From contig NZ_URDP01000025.1 in NCBI RefSeq assembly GCF_900546705.1, positions 1 to 29,204 on the forward strand: a stretch of 29,204 nt of DNA, in the 5' to 3' direction. How positions within the stretch are numbered: the stretch's first letter is position 1; every line of letters starts with the position of its first letter. Shown one piece after another: positions 7,320 through 15,145 of the stretch. The notes beneath the pieces are model-generated. The model saw only the letters and a list, made by a program, of their open reading frames with translations, did no database searches and was not told where the DNA came from. This DNA comes from an uncultured Oscillibacter sp. (GTDB taxonomy: Bacteria; Bacillota; Clostridia; Oscillospirales; Oscillospiraceae). A program made the position numbers and the translations under genes.

Positions 7320-7807
7320 CTCTCCTGCGCTCCTTCCAGTTCGATACGAAGTTTTTTTAATCCGGTGTACAGGCGGGTCTTCACCGTACTCAGCGGGCAG
7401 TCCACCACGGCGCTGATCTCCTTGAGGGACAGATCCTCGTAAAACCGCAGTTTGACGATGGTGGCCACCTCCGGCGGCAGTCCCTCCACCCGCTGGGCAA
7501 GGGTCCCGTCGGCGGGAAGCGGGTCTTCGTAGCTGCCTGTGTCCAGGGCCTCCCGAGGCACCAGCACCACGCGCTTTCGCCGGCGCAGCTGATCCGTGCA
7601 TACATGGACCAAAATCCGATAAAACCAGGTGCGCATGGCGTCGGCGTTTTTCAGGCCATCCTGCTTTTCCAGTGCCTTGCAGACAGCGGTCTGTACTGCA
7701 TCCAAGGCCTCTTCCCTGTCATGGAGATAGCTGTATGCCAAACGGTAAAAACGCGCCTGATTTTCCACCAGATAAGCAGTCAGTTCCGATTGTGCGATAT
7801 GCGTCAT
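7316..7807 (-). CDS. ECF sigma-70 family sigma factor (SigV-like)
   Basis: A 163-residue ECF sigma factor containing only regions 2 and 4. Region 2 spans residues about 10-75 (FYRLAYSYLHDREEALDAVQ, then MRTWFYRILVHVCTDQLRRR); region 4 spans about 105-158 (LPPEVATIVKLRFYEDLSLK, then the helix-turn-helix ISAVVDCPLSTVKTRLYTGL). It should direct RNA polymerase to envelope-stress promoters when freed from the downstream RsiV-like protein, whose start overlaps its stop. Pairing with an RsiV-type sensor suggests the SigV group and lysozyme or wall stress, but this is by context. The ATG at 7807 has AAAGGA 9 nt upstream. A candidate ECF-type promoter (7839-7867) just upstream implies autoregulation, normal for this class. 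Confidence 0.93.
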   Translation of the reverse strand: MTHIAQSELTAYLVENQARFYRLAYSYLHDREEALDAVQTAVCKALEKQDGLKNADAMRTWFYRILVHVCTDQLRRRKRVVLVPREALDTGSYEDPLPADGTLAQRVEGLPPEVATIVKLRFYEDLSLKEISAVVDCPLSTVKTRLYTGLKKLRIELEGAQER

Positions 7808-7838
7808 AGGCTCATATCCTTTCGTGCTTTCTGCCTGA

Positions 7839-7867
7839 CAGACGATGGAGCGGCAAAAAAAGTTTGG
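7839..7867 (-). promoter_or_regulatory. Candidate ECF-type autoregulatory promoter for the sigma operon
   Basis: On the minus strand CCAAAC (7867-7862) and CGTCTG (7844-7839) are separated by 17 nt, including a T7 run. AAAC at -35 and CGTC at -10 match the pattern recognised by Bacillus ECF sigma factors of the W/M/X/V group. The leader to the sigma ATG is about 25 nt. Confidence 0.6.
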
Positions 7868-7895
7868 ATGCGGCAGATTTTTTTAATCGCTCAAA

Positions 7896-7927
7896 AAGAG
7901 AGAACCGGCGTTTGCCGGTTCTCTCTT
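7896..7927 (-). terminator. Terminator of the TetR-MacAB-like operon
   Basis: A perfect 14-bp stem, AAGAGAGAACCGGC paired with GCCGGTTCTCTCTT around GTTT, starts at the permease stop codon. A T run follows on the minus strand. Confidence 0.9.
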
Positions 7928-9183
7928 CATTCATAGCGCAAAGCGTCAATGGGGTTGAGACAGGCGGCCTTGTTGGCCGGCAGATACCCGAACAGCACGC
8001 CGATGCCCACGGACACCCCAAAGCTCACCGCCACGGCGGAGAGGGTGGGCGTGGCCGAAAAGGCGGCATTGCCGCCCATCTGGGCGGCCACCATGCCGCC
8101 GATGAGCGTACCCACCCCCATGGCCACCAGACACCCGAAGGCGATGCCCAGCAGTCCGCCGATGGCGGAGGTGGTGCCCGCCTCGATGATGAACTGTCGG
8201 CGGATGTCCCGCCGCCTGGCCCCCAGGGATTTTCGGATGCCGATCTCCCGGGTCCGCTCGGTCACGGACACCAGCATGATGTTCATGATGCCGATGCCGC
8301 CTACCAGCAGGGAGATGGCGGCGATGGCCACCAGCACCATCATGGCAACGCCCATCATGGTGTTGATAAGCTCCACCTGCTCCAGCATGGTCTGCACATA
8401 GTAGGCGTTATACACCAGGCTTCCGTCCGTGTCGTGGTAAAAATCCCGGAGGAAGTCCGTCAGCACCGCCTGGGCCTGGGACACCGCGTCCCGGGACACG
8501 GCCGTGATCTGATAGAGGGAGACGTAGGACGAGCCGGAGATGCGCATGGCATTGGGATAGGGGATATAGAGCCGGTCGTCGCTGCCGCCCTCGGATATGG
8601 TCTCGCTGCTCTGGGCCAGCACGCCCACCACCGTGTAAGGGACTCCCTGGATGGAGACAGTCTTGCCCAGGGCGTCGCCGCCCAGAAGAGTTTGTTCCAC
8701 ATAGGCGCCCACCACGCACACCTTGCTCTGGGTGGCCACGTCCACATACTGGAGATACCTTCCCCGCGCCAGTATGCCGCCGTCCAGGGTGGTGCCGGTG
8801 GAAGGCCGGTACATGGCCTCGCTGACGCCGTAAATGCCGGTCTTTTGATATTCCTCGCCGCCAATGCGGATGCCCTGGCCGGCGCTCACCCAGGGGGTGA
8901 TTCCCTCGAACAGGTCCGGGCGGCTCTCCACCAATTCGTACATCTCCTCGGGAGACACATTGCCGGTGGTGCCATCACCCAATCCCCACGTATAGGCGTA
9001 AACCTGCGTGATGCCCACTCGTTCCACCTGCTCATCCACCATGCGTTTGAGGCCGTTTCCCAGAGAGATGATGATAATGACGGCTCCCACACCGATGATG
9101 ATGCCCAGCATAGTGAGAAATGCGCGCATCTTGCTGGTGCGCAGAGATTTGATCGCCAGCTTGAACGACTGTGTGAAATTCAT
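7927..9183 (-). CDS. MacB-like ABC transporter permease (FtsX family)
   Basis: A 418-residue permease with the MacB/FtsX layout. A first membrane helix spans residues about 20-42 (MRAFLTMLGIIIGVGAVIII). A long extracytoplasmic MacB_PCD-type domain runs about 45-280. Three C-terminal helices follow (about 283-310, 335-365 and 380-405), with the conserved VSVTERTREIGIRKSLGARR segment between the first two. It should work with the ATPase encoded immediately upstream, whose stop overlaps this start by 4 nt (ATGA), and with the HlyD-type adaptor. Such Gram-positive MacAB-like sets export peptides, antimicrobials or other amphiphiles; the actual substrate is unknown. It is the last gene of the TetR-led operon and ends in a strong terminator. 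No motif appears damaged. Confidence 0.93.
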   Translation of the reverse strand: MNFTQSFKLAIKSLRTSKMRAFLTMLGIIIGVGAVIIIISLGNGLKRMVDEQVERVGITQVYAYTWGLGDGTTGNVSPEEMYELVESRPDLFEGITPWVSAGQGIRIGGEEYQKTGIYGVSEAMYRPSTGTTLDGGILARGRYLQYVDVATQSKVCVVGAYVEQTLLGGDALGKTVSIQGVPYTVVGVLAQSSETISEGGSDDRLYIPYPNAMRISGSSYVSLYQITAVSRDAVSQAQAVLTDFLRDFYHDTDGSLVYNAYYVQTMLEQVELINTMMGVAMMVLVAIAAISLLVGGIGIMNIMLVSVTERTREIGIRKSLGARRRDIRRQFIIEAGTTSAIGGLLGIAFGCLVAMGVGTLIGGMVAAQMGGNAAFSATPTLSAVAVSFGVSVGIGVLFGYLPANKAACLNPIDALRYE

Positions 9184-9917
9184 GCCGGTTCCTCCCCTCC
9201 CGCCTCGTCCGAGCGCACCACCGCACGGGGGTCCGATGCGTCCCCGTCATAGATGATCCGCCCATCCTGGAGCCGCACGATGCGTCGGGCCCGGACGGCG
9301 ATGGAGTTATCGTGGGTGATGAGCACCACGGTATCCCCCTCCCGGTTGAGCTTTTGCAAAAAGCCCAGCACTTCCCGGCCCGTGCGGGAATCCAGGGCAC
9401 CGGTGGGCTCATCGGCCAGGATCAGCGACGGATGCCCCGCCAGTGCCCGGGCGATGGACACCCGCTGCTGCTGGCCGCCGGAGAGTTGGCTGGGGAGATT
9501 GCGGTGCTTTTCCGCAAGCCCCACCCGCTCCAGCGCCTCCGCGGCCCGGGCCCGTCGCTCCTGGGCGCCCACGCCCGCGTACAGCAGCGGCAGCTCCACA
9601 TTTTCCTGCACGGTGAGCTTGGGAATCAGGTTGTACTGCTGGAAAATGAAGCCCAGCATCTTGTTTCGGATCTCGGCCTGCTGGTCATCGTTCATGGCGG
9701 ACACGTCCCGCCCGCCCAGATGGTAAGTGCCGGAGGTGGGTACATCCAGACAGCCGATGATGTTCATGGCCGTGGACTTGCCGGAGCCAGAGGAGCCTAC
9801 AATGGCCACGAACTCCCCGGGATCCACCGTCAGGCTGATGCCGTCCAGCGCGTGCACGGCCTCGTCACCCATCTGGTAGATCTTATACACATCCCGCAGT
9901 TCAATCAGATGCTCCAC
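9180..9917 (-). CDS. ABC transporter ATP-binding protein (MacB/LolD type)
   Basis: A 245-residue nucleotide-binding subunit. Walker A is GSSGSGKST (residues 41-49), the Q-loop lies in FIFQQYNLIP (91-99), the ABC signature is LSGGQ (145-149), Walker B is LILADEPT (165-172), and the H-loop is in VLITHDNSIA. This is an intact ATPase of the MacB/LolD/FtsE group. The start is GTG at 9917, with GGAGG 8 nt upstream inside the last codons of the adaptor gene; the two genes are 4 nt apart. Its stop overlaps the permease start, so the pair should be made in equal amounts. It powers the permease at the cytoplasmic membrane. The C-terminal 20 residues (DGDASDPRAVVRSDEAGGEE) are an unremarkable acidic tail. 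Confidence 0.95.
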   Translation of the reverse strand: MEHLIELRDVYKIYQMGDEAVHALDGISLTVDPGEFVAIVGSSGSGKSTAMNIIGCLDVPTSGTYHLGGRDVSAMNDDQQAEIRNKMLGFIFQQYNLIPKLTVQENVELPLLYAGVGAQERRARAAEALERVGLAEKHRNLPSQLSGGQQQRVSIARALAGHPSLILADEPTGALDSRTGREVLGFLQKLNREGDTVVLITHDNSIAVRARRIVRLQDGRIIYDGDASDPRAVVRSDEAGGEEPA

Positions 9918-9921
9918 CGTG

Positions 9922-11523
9922 TCAGCCTCCCATCTGCGGAATCTCTTCCTGGTAGAGCACCGTCTCGCCCTCTTCCAGTCCGGAGGTAATGGCGATGTAG
10001 CTATCGTCGTTGGCGCCCAGCGTCACGCTGCGCTGCTCCACCTTGGCCGGGTCCGCCAGCGTCACACCGTCCTCCGCCAGGGCGCCGGGCAGAGCCACCT
10101 GCACGGTGTTGCCCCGGCTCACCGCTCCTACGGGAATGGTCAGCACGTCCGCATCCGTCTGGCAGAGGATGGTGGCCGAGACATTCATGCCCGGCCGCAG
10201 CTCGCCATAGTCCGCGATGGAGATGGTCACCGGGTAAGTGGTAAAGCCGCCGGTGGTCGTTCCGTTGACGCTGACCTTTTCCACCGTTCCGGTGAAGGTC
10301 TGACCCATGACGGCATCGCAGGTGATCTCCACCGTCTGTCCCACCTGCACCTTGGAGATGTCCAGCTCATTGACGCTCATATCCATCTTCAGGCAGCTGA
10401 GGTCATAGATGACTGCCAGGTTGCCGGAGGTAACGCCGTCCACCTTGTCGCCGGCCTTGAAGGTTTTTTCGATCACCGTACCGGAAATGGGGGACTTGAT
10501 GGTATAGTCGTCCAGATTTCCCTGGGCGGAGGAGGCAGACAGCCGGGCACTCTCCAGGGACAGGCGGGCGTTTTCCAGCTGCGTGCGGCCGGACTCGGAG
10601 TCAATGGTGCACAGCACGTCCCCCTTGGTCACCGAACTGCCCAGCAGTTTGGAAAAGCCGGTAACCGTACCGGAGCTGCCTGCGTAGACCACCGCAGAGG
10701 CAGGCATATTTACGGAGGCGTTTCCGTAGCTGGTATAGCTGCCGATGACGGCGGAGGCCGTGTAGCTGTCGGAGATGGCGCCGGGGTTATCAATCTTCAC
10801 CCGCACAGAGCAGCCCTGTTTTCCGTTGCTGGTGACGGCGGTGGAGTCCGAGACAGAGGCCACCGTTCCCTGGACGCTGCCCTCCATGCCGTCCAGAAAC
10901 ACCGTGGCGGGTTCTCCCACATAGAAATCCTGCGGCGAGACGTAGATGAACAAAAAGTCAATGGTAATGTCCGTGCTGGTCACGATCCGCGCCAGCTGAT
11001 CCCCCGCGTTGACACTCTCGCCGTCGCGGACGTAGACCTCGCCGATGGTACCGGAGATCGGCACGGTAGGCTGCAGGGCCTCCTGGGCCTGCTGATAGCT
11101 CAGCTGGGCCTGCTGGGTGGAGATATTGGCCCGGCTGACGGAGTCCCGGGCATCGCCGCTGTCCAGCGTGTAGAGCAGGGTATCCTTCTCCACCAGATCC
11201 CCCTCCTCAAAGGGCGCGGTCAAAATGGTGGCGGAGAGCAGCGTGGTTACATTATAGGCGTCCGCAGGCTCCAGCGTGGCCGTCCCGGTGACGGAGACGG
11301 AAATGTCCCGCCGCTGGACGGTGTCGCTTTGGTAGACCGCCGCCGCAGACTGCTGTTTCCCCGGCAGCAGCCGGATCGCGGCCAGCACCACCGCTGCCGC
11401 CGCCACCAGCGCAATCAGCCGCTTTTTCCCCTTTTTGCCGGGCAGATGCCATCTCTTTTTCCGTTTTTCGTTGGCGGGCACGGTCTGCGGGGCCGCCGTC
11501 TCCATCAGCTGTTCTTTTTCCAT
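9922..11523 (-). CDS. HlyD/MacA-like efflux adaptor (membrane-anchored)
   Basis: A 533-residue membrane fusion protein. A basic KKGKKR segment precedes one N-terminal membrane helix (LIALVAAAAVVLAAIRLL). The extracytoplasmic part has a biotinyl-lipoyl-like half-motif (APFEEGDLVEKDTLLYTLDS), a short helical hairpin rich in Gln and Ala, a returning lipoyl-type half, and beta-barrel strands such as PVTISIADYGELRPGMNVSA. It looks to carry an extra lipoyl/barrel segment (GTIGEVYVRDGESVNAGD then GDVLCTIDSESGRTQLENAR), making it longer than the usual 350-400 residue MacA. It should couple the MacB-like permease to the wall side. ATG 11523 is preferred (GGAG with 7-nt spacing); an ATG at 11529 overlaps the TetR stop as ATGA but sits 1 nt from that ribosome site. 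Substrate unknown. Confidence 0.9.
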   Translation of the reverse strand: MEKEQLMETAAPQTVPANEKRKKRWHLPGKKGKKRLIALVAAAAVVLAAIRLLPGKQQSAAAVYQSDTVQRRDISVSVTGTATLEPADAYNVTTLLSATILTAPFEEGDLVEKDTLLYTLDSGDARDSVSRANISTQQAQLSYQQAQEALQPTVPISGTIGEVYVRDGESVNAGDQLARIVTSTDITIDFLFIYVSPQDFYVGEPATVFLDGMEGSVQGTVASVSDSTAVTSNGKQGCSVRVKIDNPGAISDSYTASAVIGSYTSYGNASVNMPASAVVYAGSSGTVTGFSKLLGSSVTKGDVLCTIDSESGRTQLENARLSLESARLSASSAQGNLDDYTIKSPISGTVIEKTFKAGDKVDGVTSGNLAVIYDLSCLKMDMSVNELDISKVQVGQTVEITCDAVMGQTFTGTVEKVSVNGTTTGGFTTYPVTISIADYGELRPGMNVSATILCQTDADVLTIPVGAVSRGNTVQVALPGALAEDGVTLADPAKVEQRSVTLGANDDSYIAITSGLEEGETVLYQEEIPQMGG

Positions 11524-11525
11524 GG

Positions 11526-12167
11526 TCATTCTCCTTTTCTCTCACCGGAGGGCACGCCCTTGTCCAGCGCCATCCCCCGCCTGCACAGTTCCAGCAAATT
11601 CACCAGATGCTGCCGGGTCTTGTCCTGCTCAGTCCCGGAGACGCCCCGCAGCAGCAGCGGCCCCGTCACGGAGAGCACCAGCGCCAGGATATCCCCCAGA
11701 TCCTCCGCTCCCCGCAGGTCCAGCGTGTCCGCCGCCACCGCGTCCCGCAGGCGGTCCACAACCCGTTCCCGGCTGATTAGGCCCAGCAGCATGTTCTGCT
11801 GCAATCCGCTGTTGCAGGCGATGACCGCCGTCACGGTGCCCATCTCGCCTACTCCCTGCTGCTGACGCCGCCGCTGGACATAGTCATAAAGATCCAGCAT
11901 TCCCTGAAACAGATCACCGCCGGCATGCAGGATGCTCTCCCGCACCACCGCCAGCAGCTGGTCCACATAGCCCTCCATCACATAGCGGAACAAATCCTCC
12001 TTGTCCGCAAAGTACATGTAGAAGCTCCCGCGGGGAATCCCCGCATCCTTGATGATCTGGTTGATGGATGCCTCGCTGAACGGCCGCCGGGAAAATTCCC
12101 GGGAGGCCGCCGCCAGCAGTCTCTCCTGTTTTTCCTGGGGCAGATTGCAAAACGTGGCGCTGGGCAT
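11526..12167 (-). CDS. TetR family transcriptional regulator
   Basis: A 213-residue TetR-type repressor. Residues about 12-58 form the DNA-binding domain (LAAASREFSRRPFSEASINQ, then IIKDAGIPRGSFYMYFADKE). The rest is a helical ligand-binding domain with no recognisable pocket signature. ATG 12167 is chosen because AGGAG lies 8 nt upstream; the GTG at 12176 would overlap that site. It is the first gene of an operon with the adaptor, ATPase and permease, and probably represses all four. The likely operator is the pair of 15-bp palindromes 110-150 bp upstream, which cover the spacer and start site of the upstream promoter. Release would come from binding an exported compound, which is typical of the family but inferred here. 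Confidence 0.93.
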   Translation of the reverse strand: MPSATFCNLPQEKQERLLAAASREFSRRPFSEASINQIIKDAGIPRGSFYMYFADKEDLFRYVMEGYVDQLLAVVRESILHAGGDLFQGMLDLYDYVQRRRQQQGVGEMGTVTAVIACNSGLQQNMLLGLISRERVVDRLRDAVAADTLDLRGAEDLGDILALVLSVTGPLLLRGVSGTEQDKTRQHLVNLLELCRRGMALDKGVPSGERKGE

Positions 12168-12215
12168 ACGCCTCACTCCTCTCTCTATAACGAAATGACC
12201 TCCGCCTTTTCCTCA

Positions 12216-12246
12216 GGTCTACCCCTTCCAGCCGGAGGAAGGTCAA
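12216..12246 (-). promoter_or_regulatory. MerR-type promoter/operator with 19-bp spacer upstream of tetR
   Basis: On the minus strand TTGACC (12246-12241) and TAGACC (12221-12216) are separated by 19 nt, the hallmark of promoters that MerR-family activators untwist. The spacer holds the dyad CCTTCC - 7 nt - GGAAGG (12224-12242). The arrangement closely resembles CueR/HmrR-type operators. The start site would fall near 12209, about 42 nt before the tetR ATG. No MerR-family gene is present in the window. Confidence 0.6.
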
Positions 12247-12270
12247 GCCTAATTTACGCGGTGCCAAAAA

Positions 12271-12319
12271 GAAATATGACAACTTGTCATGTATCATAGA
12301 TGACAAGTTGTCATATTTC
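12271..12319. promoter_or_regulatory. Twin TetR-type operators forming a perfect 20-bp inverted repeat
   Basis: Left arm GAAATATGACAACTTGTCAT (12271-12290) and its exact complement (12300-12319) flank a 9-nt spacer. Each arm contains its own 15-bp palindrome: ATGACAACTTGTCAT (12276-12290) and ATGACAAGTTGTCAT (12300-12314), with centres 24 bp apart. One fills the spacer of the upstream promoter and the other covers its start site. This is the expected geometry for cooperative repression by the TetR encoded just downstream. Confidence 0.8.
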
Positions 12320-12321
12320 AA
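12293..12321 (-). promoter_or_regulatory. Sigma-A promoter P1 of the tetR-macAB-like operon
   Basis: On the minus strand TTGAAA (12321-12316) and TATGAT (12298-12293) are 17 nt apart. The -10 sits in the 9-nt gap between the two operator palindromes. The start site would be near 12286, inside the second operator. Confidence 0.75.
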
Positions 12322-12345
12322 GCAGCTGTAAAGAATATTTACAAA

Positions 12346-13341
12346 TTATTCATATTTGGTCGGTGCCTTTCGGCGGCCCAGCCCTTTCTCCTCAAGCCAG
12401 TGGAAAATCATATACGCGATTTCCGCGTTGTTGTTGTCCATCATCAGCATATGGGAATTGCCCCGAATCCCCATCTCCGGCAGACTCATCCAGGTGTAGT
12501 CTGTCCCTGCCGACTCCAGGGAGCTCCGCATGGTGGGAAGATTCTCCCGGAAGGAGCGTACCCAGGCGTGGACCGGCTCAAACCCGTCGGCCATGTAGTC
12601 TCCAAGAACAAACAGCTGGGGAATCTCCCGGGTTGCCGGGTACAGGGGGCCGTCCGCGGGAATTCCGGCAGGCTCCACCAAAATCAGTGCCTTGACAAAA
12701 TCGGGAAACTTCGCTGCCGCCCGCTGGGCGAAAATGCACCCCTGGCTGTGGGCCAGCAGAATCACACCGTCCACGCACTGGCGCATGCGCAGCAGGTACT
12801 GCTCGTAGGCGTCCATGGTCCACTCGTCCGAAGTGATCCAGCGGGGAACCCCCTGCATCATCAGCTGGTCGTAATACGCCGTTGGGAAGCGGTTTCCCTC
12901 GTAGGGAACGGGATACTCCGGCCCCATTTTCAGGTTCAGCCATCTGGCCTCAAAGGTATGGAACACCGGCGGTGTGGCATTGACCTCCGGAAATTTGGCC
13001 CAGCTGGCGCGCCCACGCTCCACCGCGTCGGAGACGTACACGTCAAAGCCGGCCCGGAGGAACAGGGTATCCCAGCCCTCTCGTCCGTCTGGCGTGGTCT
13101 CCCAGGTGACGCCGGTCAATCCGCCCCCATGCCACATCAGCACCGGATACGGTGCCTTCGGCGCATCCAGCAGTGTGTACTGCACATACATCTGCTTGAC
13201 CCAATGGGTACCGTTGGGATCGCTGTGAAACACGAACTGCCCGTTATAGGGATAGTCCTCCACCGGCGCGTTCTCCAGCTTGACTTTCTCGCCGCCCACA
13301 TGAAAGCTGCCGCGCTTAACAACTCGAATTACGTTATCCAT
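12346..13341 (-). CDS. Alpha/beta hydrolase (esterase-like)
   Basis: A 331-residue soluble alpha/beta-hydrolase-fold protein without a signal peptide. The oxyanion segment MWHGGG is at residues 69-74, the nucleophile elbow is AHSQG with Ser199 (198 is His, and the first Gly of GxSxG is Ala), and the likely catalytic His is His297 in GNSHMLMMD. An acidic partner probably lies around 223-249 (VEPAG or LGDYM). The pattern with FHTFEARWLNLKMGPEYPVP is that of an uncharacterised esterase group. The ATG at 13341 has AGGAG 6 nt upstream and the gene follows the SLC13-type permease by 13 nt, so they share a transcript. That suggests the permease imports, or disposes of, an acid related to the esterase's substrate or product; this is inference. 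No terminator is seen before the tetR control region. Confidence 0.85.
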   Translation of the reverse strand: MDNVIRVVKRGSFHVGGEKVKLENAPVEDYPYNGQFVFHSDPNGTHWVKQMYVQYTLLDAPKAPYPVLMWHGGGLTGVTWETTPDGREGWDTLFLRAGFDVYVSDAVERGRASWAKFPEVNATPPVFHTFEARWLNLKMGPEYPVPYEGNRFPTAYYDQLMMQGVPRWITSDEWTMDAYEQYLLRMRQCVDGVILLAHSQGCIFAQRAAAKFPDFVKALILVEPAGIPADGPLYPATREIPQLFVLGDYMADGFEPVHAWVRSFRENLPTMRSSLESAGTDYTWMSLPEMGIRGNSHMLMMDNNNAEIAYMIFHWLEEKGLGRRKAPTKYE

Positions 13342-13354
13342 GCCAATCTCCTAT

Positions 13355-14824
13355 TTACAAAATGGTAATGCAGAGTACACCTGCTGCAACGATGCCCACC
13401 GTGACCGCCAGAAGCACCAGGATTCCCTTGGACAGTGCCCACTTCTGGCCGTCGCCGGCAAAAATATCCGTGCCCAGCATAATGGCCGACTGTCCGGAAC
13501 CGGAGGGCAGCAGGCAGGCAGTCAGGGTCCCGATGCCGATGATAGGCGGGAACACAGACACATTGACCCCCTGCTGGTACAAGGAGACGGACAGGGGCGC
13601 CAGCGCGGTGAGGAACAGGATCGCCGTGGCGGAGTTGGAGAAAAACTGCGTGACAAAGCAGCCCAGTACCGCCACAATGGCAATCACCACCGCAGGAGAC
13701 ATTCCGCCGAACAGGTTCTCAAAAATGGACAGCAGCCAGTTGGAGACGCCAGCCTCGTCGGAGGACAGGGCGCCGCCCAGTGCCAGCACCGCGCCCACAC
13801 CGAAGATAATGCCCCAGTTGGTGCCGTTTTTGAACACCTCATTGATCTCGCAGATGGGCTCGCCGTCCACCGGAATCAGGCACAGCAGGCACACCACAAA
13901 TGCCATGGCAAAATACTGCCCCACGTTGTTGAGCAGATCGTACACCACATTCCCCTGCGGCATGATCTGGAGAATGAAGGGGTAGAAAAACGTGATGATG
14001 ACGCTTACCAGCACGATGATCTGCTGCTTGGACATCCGCTTGAATTCCTCCGTCTGCAGAAGGGACACGTCCAGACTTCTGAGCCGGCTCATGTCAAACC
14101 GGAACACAAACCGCGCCAGCAGCATCAGCAGCACCAGACTCAAAACGGAAATCACAACCGCTGTAATGGTCCAGGTGGTTCCGCTCACCTGCGTGCCCAC
14201 CGCGGTCAGCTGGGCGTCAAAAATGCTGTTGTACAGCACCGCATAAGGCTTGAAGGGATACATGATCTCCGTCACACCGGACAGCGCCACCACAGACAAA
14301 AGCATGAAGCGAACCCAGTCGTTTGTCTTTTCCATACCGGACACATCGCAAATGGCGCCCAGAATGGCGATGGTCAAAAGGATGATGCCGAAAGAGCCGA
14401 TCACCGACCCGATTACCACGATTCCCACCAGGAATACCGCCGTAAACAGATACGGGCGTCCATTGACCATCCGGCGGGAGAGCATCCAGCGAACCAGGAA
14501 GTCACCGGTCTTGGACTTTTGGAAGATATACACCAGAATGAAGATGAAAATCATCAGCACAGTAATGGTGTTACCCAGGGTGGCGGAAACCAGCGTGGCC
14601 GGTGTGAAATACCCCGGAAGCAGACAGCCTACCATGGCCATGGCCGACGGCAGCAGCAGTCCGCCGCACAGCACGCAAAGCCAAATCCAGCCGACCATGA
14701 TGCAGATATACTGAACACCCATGCGGCTGACCGTGGACCAGGTGGGGATGAAGTTGCCAAGGACAAAAATGAACAAAAGTGCCGCAATGCTCTGGATCGT
14801 TCTGGATATGTGTTTTCCTTTCAT
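13355..14824 (-). CDS. SLC13/DASS-type anion permease
   Basis: A 489-residue, very hydrophobic protein with roughly 11-12 membrane segments in two halves. Serine/asparagine-rich re-entrant loops are visible as FFSNSATAILF in the C-terminal half and LLPSGSGQSAIMLGTD near the end, as in the DASS/ion-transporter superfamily (citrate, succinate, arsenite or sulfate carriers). Such proteins are usually Na+ or H+ coupled carriers for di- or tricarboxylates at the cytoplasmic membrane; the exact substrate cannot be read from sequence. ATG 14824 is chosen because GGAGG lies 6 nt upstream; a longer frame to 14908 reads through the leader. Its promoter (14961-14989) is divergent from that of the XRE-cupin regulator, which probably controls it. 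The alpha/beta hydrolase gene follows after 13 nt. Confidence 0.85.
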   Translation of the reverse strand: MKGKHISRTIQSIAALLFIFVLGNFIPTWSTVSRMGVQYICIMVGWIWLCVLCGGLLLPSAMAMVGCLLPGYFTPATLVSATLGNTITVLMIFIFILVYIFQKSKTGDFLVRWMLSRRMVNGRPYLFTAVFLVGIVVIGSVIGSFGIILLTIAILGAICDVSGMEKTNDWVRFMLLSVVALSGVTEIMYPFKPYAVLYNSIFDAQLTAVGTQVSGTTWTITAVVISVLSLVLLMLLARFVFRFDMSRLRSLDVSLLQTEEFKRMSKQQIIVLVSVIITFFYPFILQIMPQGNVVYDLLNNVGQYFAMAFVVCLLCLIPVDGEPICEINEVFKNGTNWGIIFGVGAVLALGGALSSDEAGVSNWLLSIFENLFGGMSPAVVIAIVAVLGCFVTQFFSNSATAILFLTALAPLSVSLYQQGVNVSVFPPIIGIGTLTACLLPSGSGQSAIMLGTDIFAGDGQKWALSKGILVLLAVTVGIVAAGVLCITIL

Positions 14825-14960
14825 AAATTTCCTCCACTCTTTCTTCTGATCGGGAGCATCGTTCTCCCGGTCTCCATTCCATGCATGAATTCCGCTGAAA
14901 AAACGCACCCTCCTTTTTGTTTTGCTTAAATTTTTTCATTATTTTTTTAAGTATACTGAA

Positions 14961-14989
14961 ATTATATCGTCCAATAATTAAATTATCAA
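14961..14989 (-). promoter_or_regulatory. Sigma-A promoter of the SLC13-type permease / hydrolase operon
   Basis: On the minus strand TTGATA (14989-14984) and TATAAT (14966-14961) are separated by 17 nt. Confidence 0.75.
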
Positions 14990-15065
14990 TTGAAATTATG
15001 GATAAAAATCTTTACTCCGCTTCGGTGATTTTGCCGGAGCATTATCCTGCGGTGTCCGCCTCACA

Positions 15066-15094
15066 TTGACAATCCCGCCGCCTGCCGATATAAT
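15066..15094 (+). promoter_or_regulatory. Consensus sigma-A promoter of the XRE-cupin regulator
   Basis: TTGACA (15066-15071) and TATAAT (15089-15094) match the consensus exactly with a 17-nt spacer. The start site would be about 45 nt before the ATG. Confidence 0.88.
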
Positions 15095-15145
15095 AAGCAA
15101 AACAGGATTGGCAAAAATATCCCAGAAAGGGCTGTGAGAACATAC

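Larger units (their letters stand above)
14825..15145. other. Divergent intergenic control region (about 320 bp)
   Basis: No gene is seen here. The region holds back-to-back promoters for the SLC13-type permease (minus, 14961-14989) and the XRE-cupin regulator (plus, 15066-15094), with an AT-rich stretch between. The heptamer AAATTAT occurs twice, 13 bp apart (14980-14986 and 14993-14999), overlapping the permease -35, and could be an operator. The roughly 130-nt permease leader contains a small hairpin, GGGAG with CTCCC, around 14852-14870. No riboswitch class is recognisable. Confidence 0.55.

Noticed and set aside
7864..11865. Plus-strand open frames of 462 and 648 codons opposite the ABC/HlyD operon
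   Set aside because: His- and Gly-rich translations without domains, opposite four genes with intact motifs and 4-nt overlaps; shadows.
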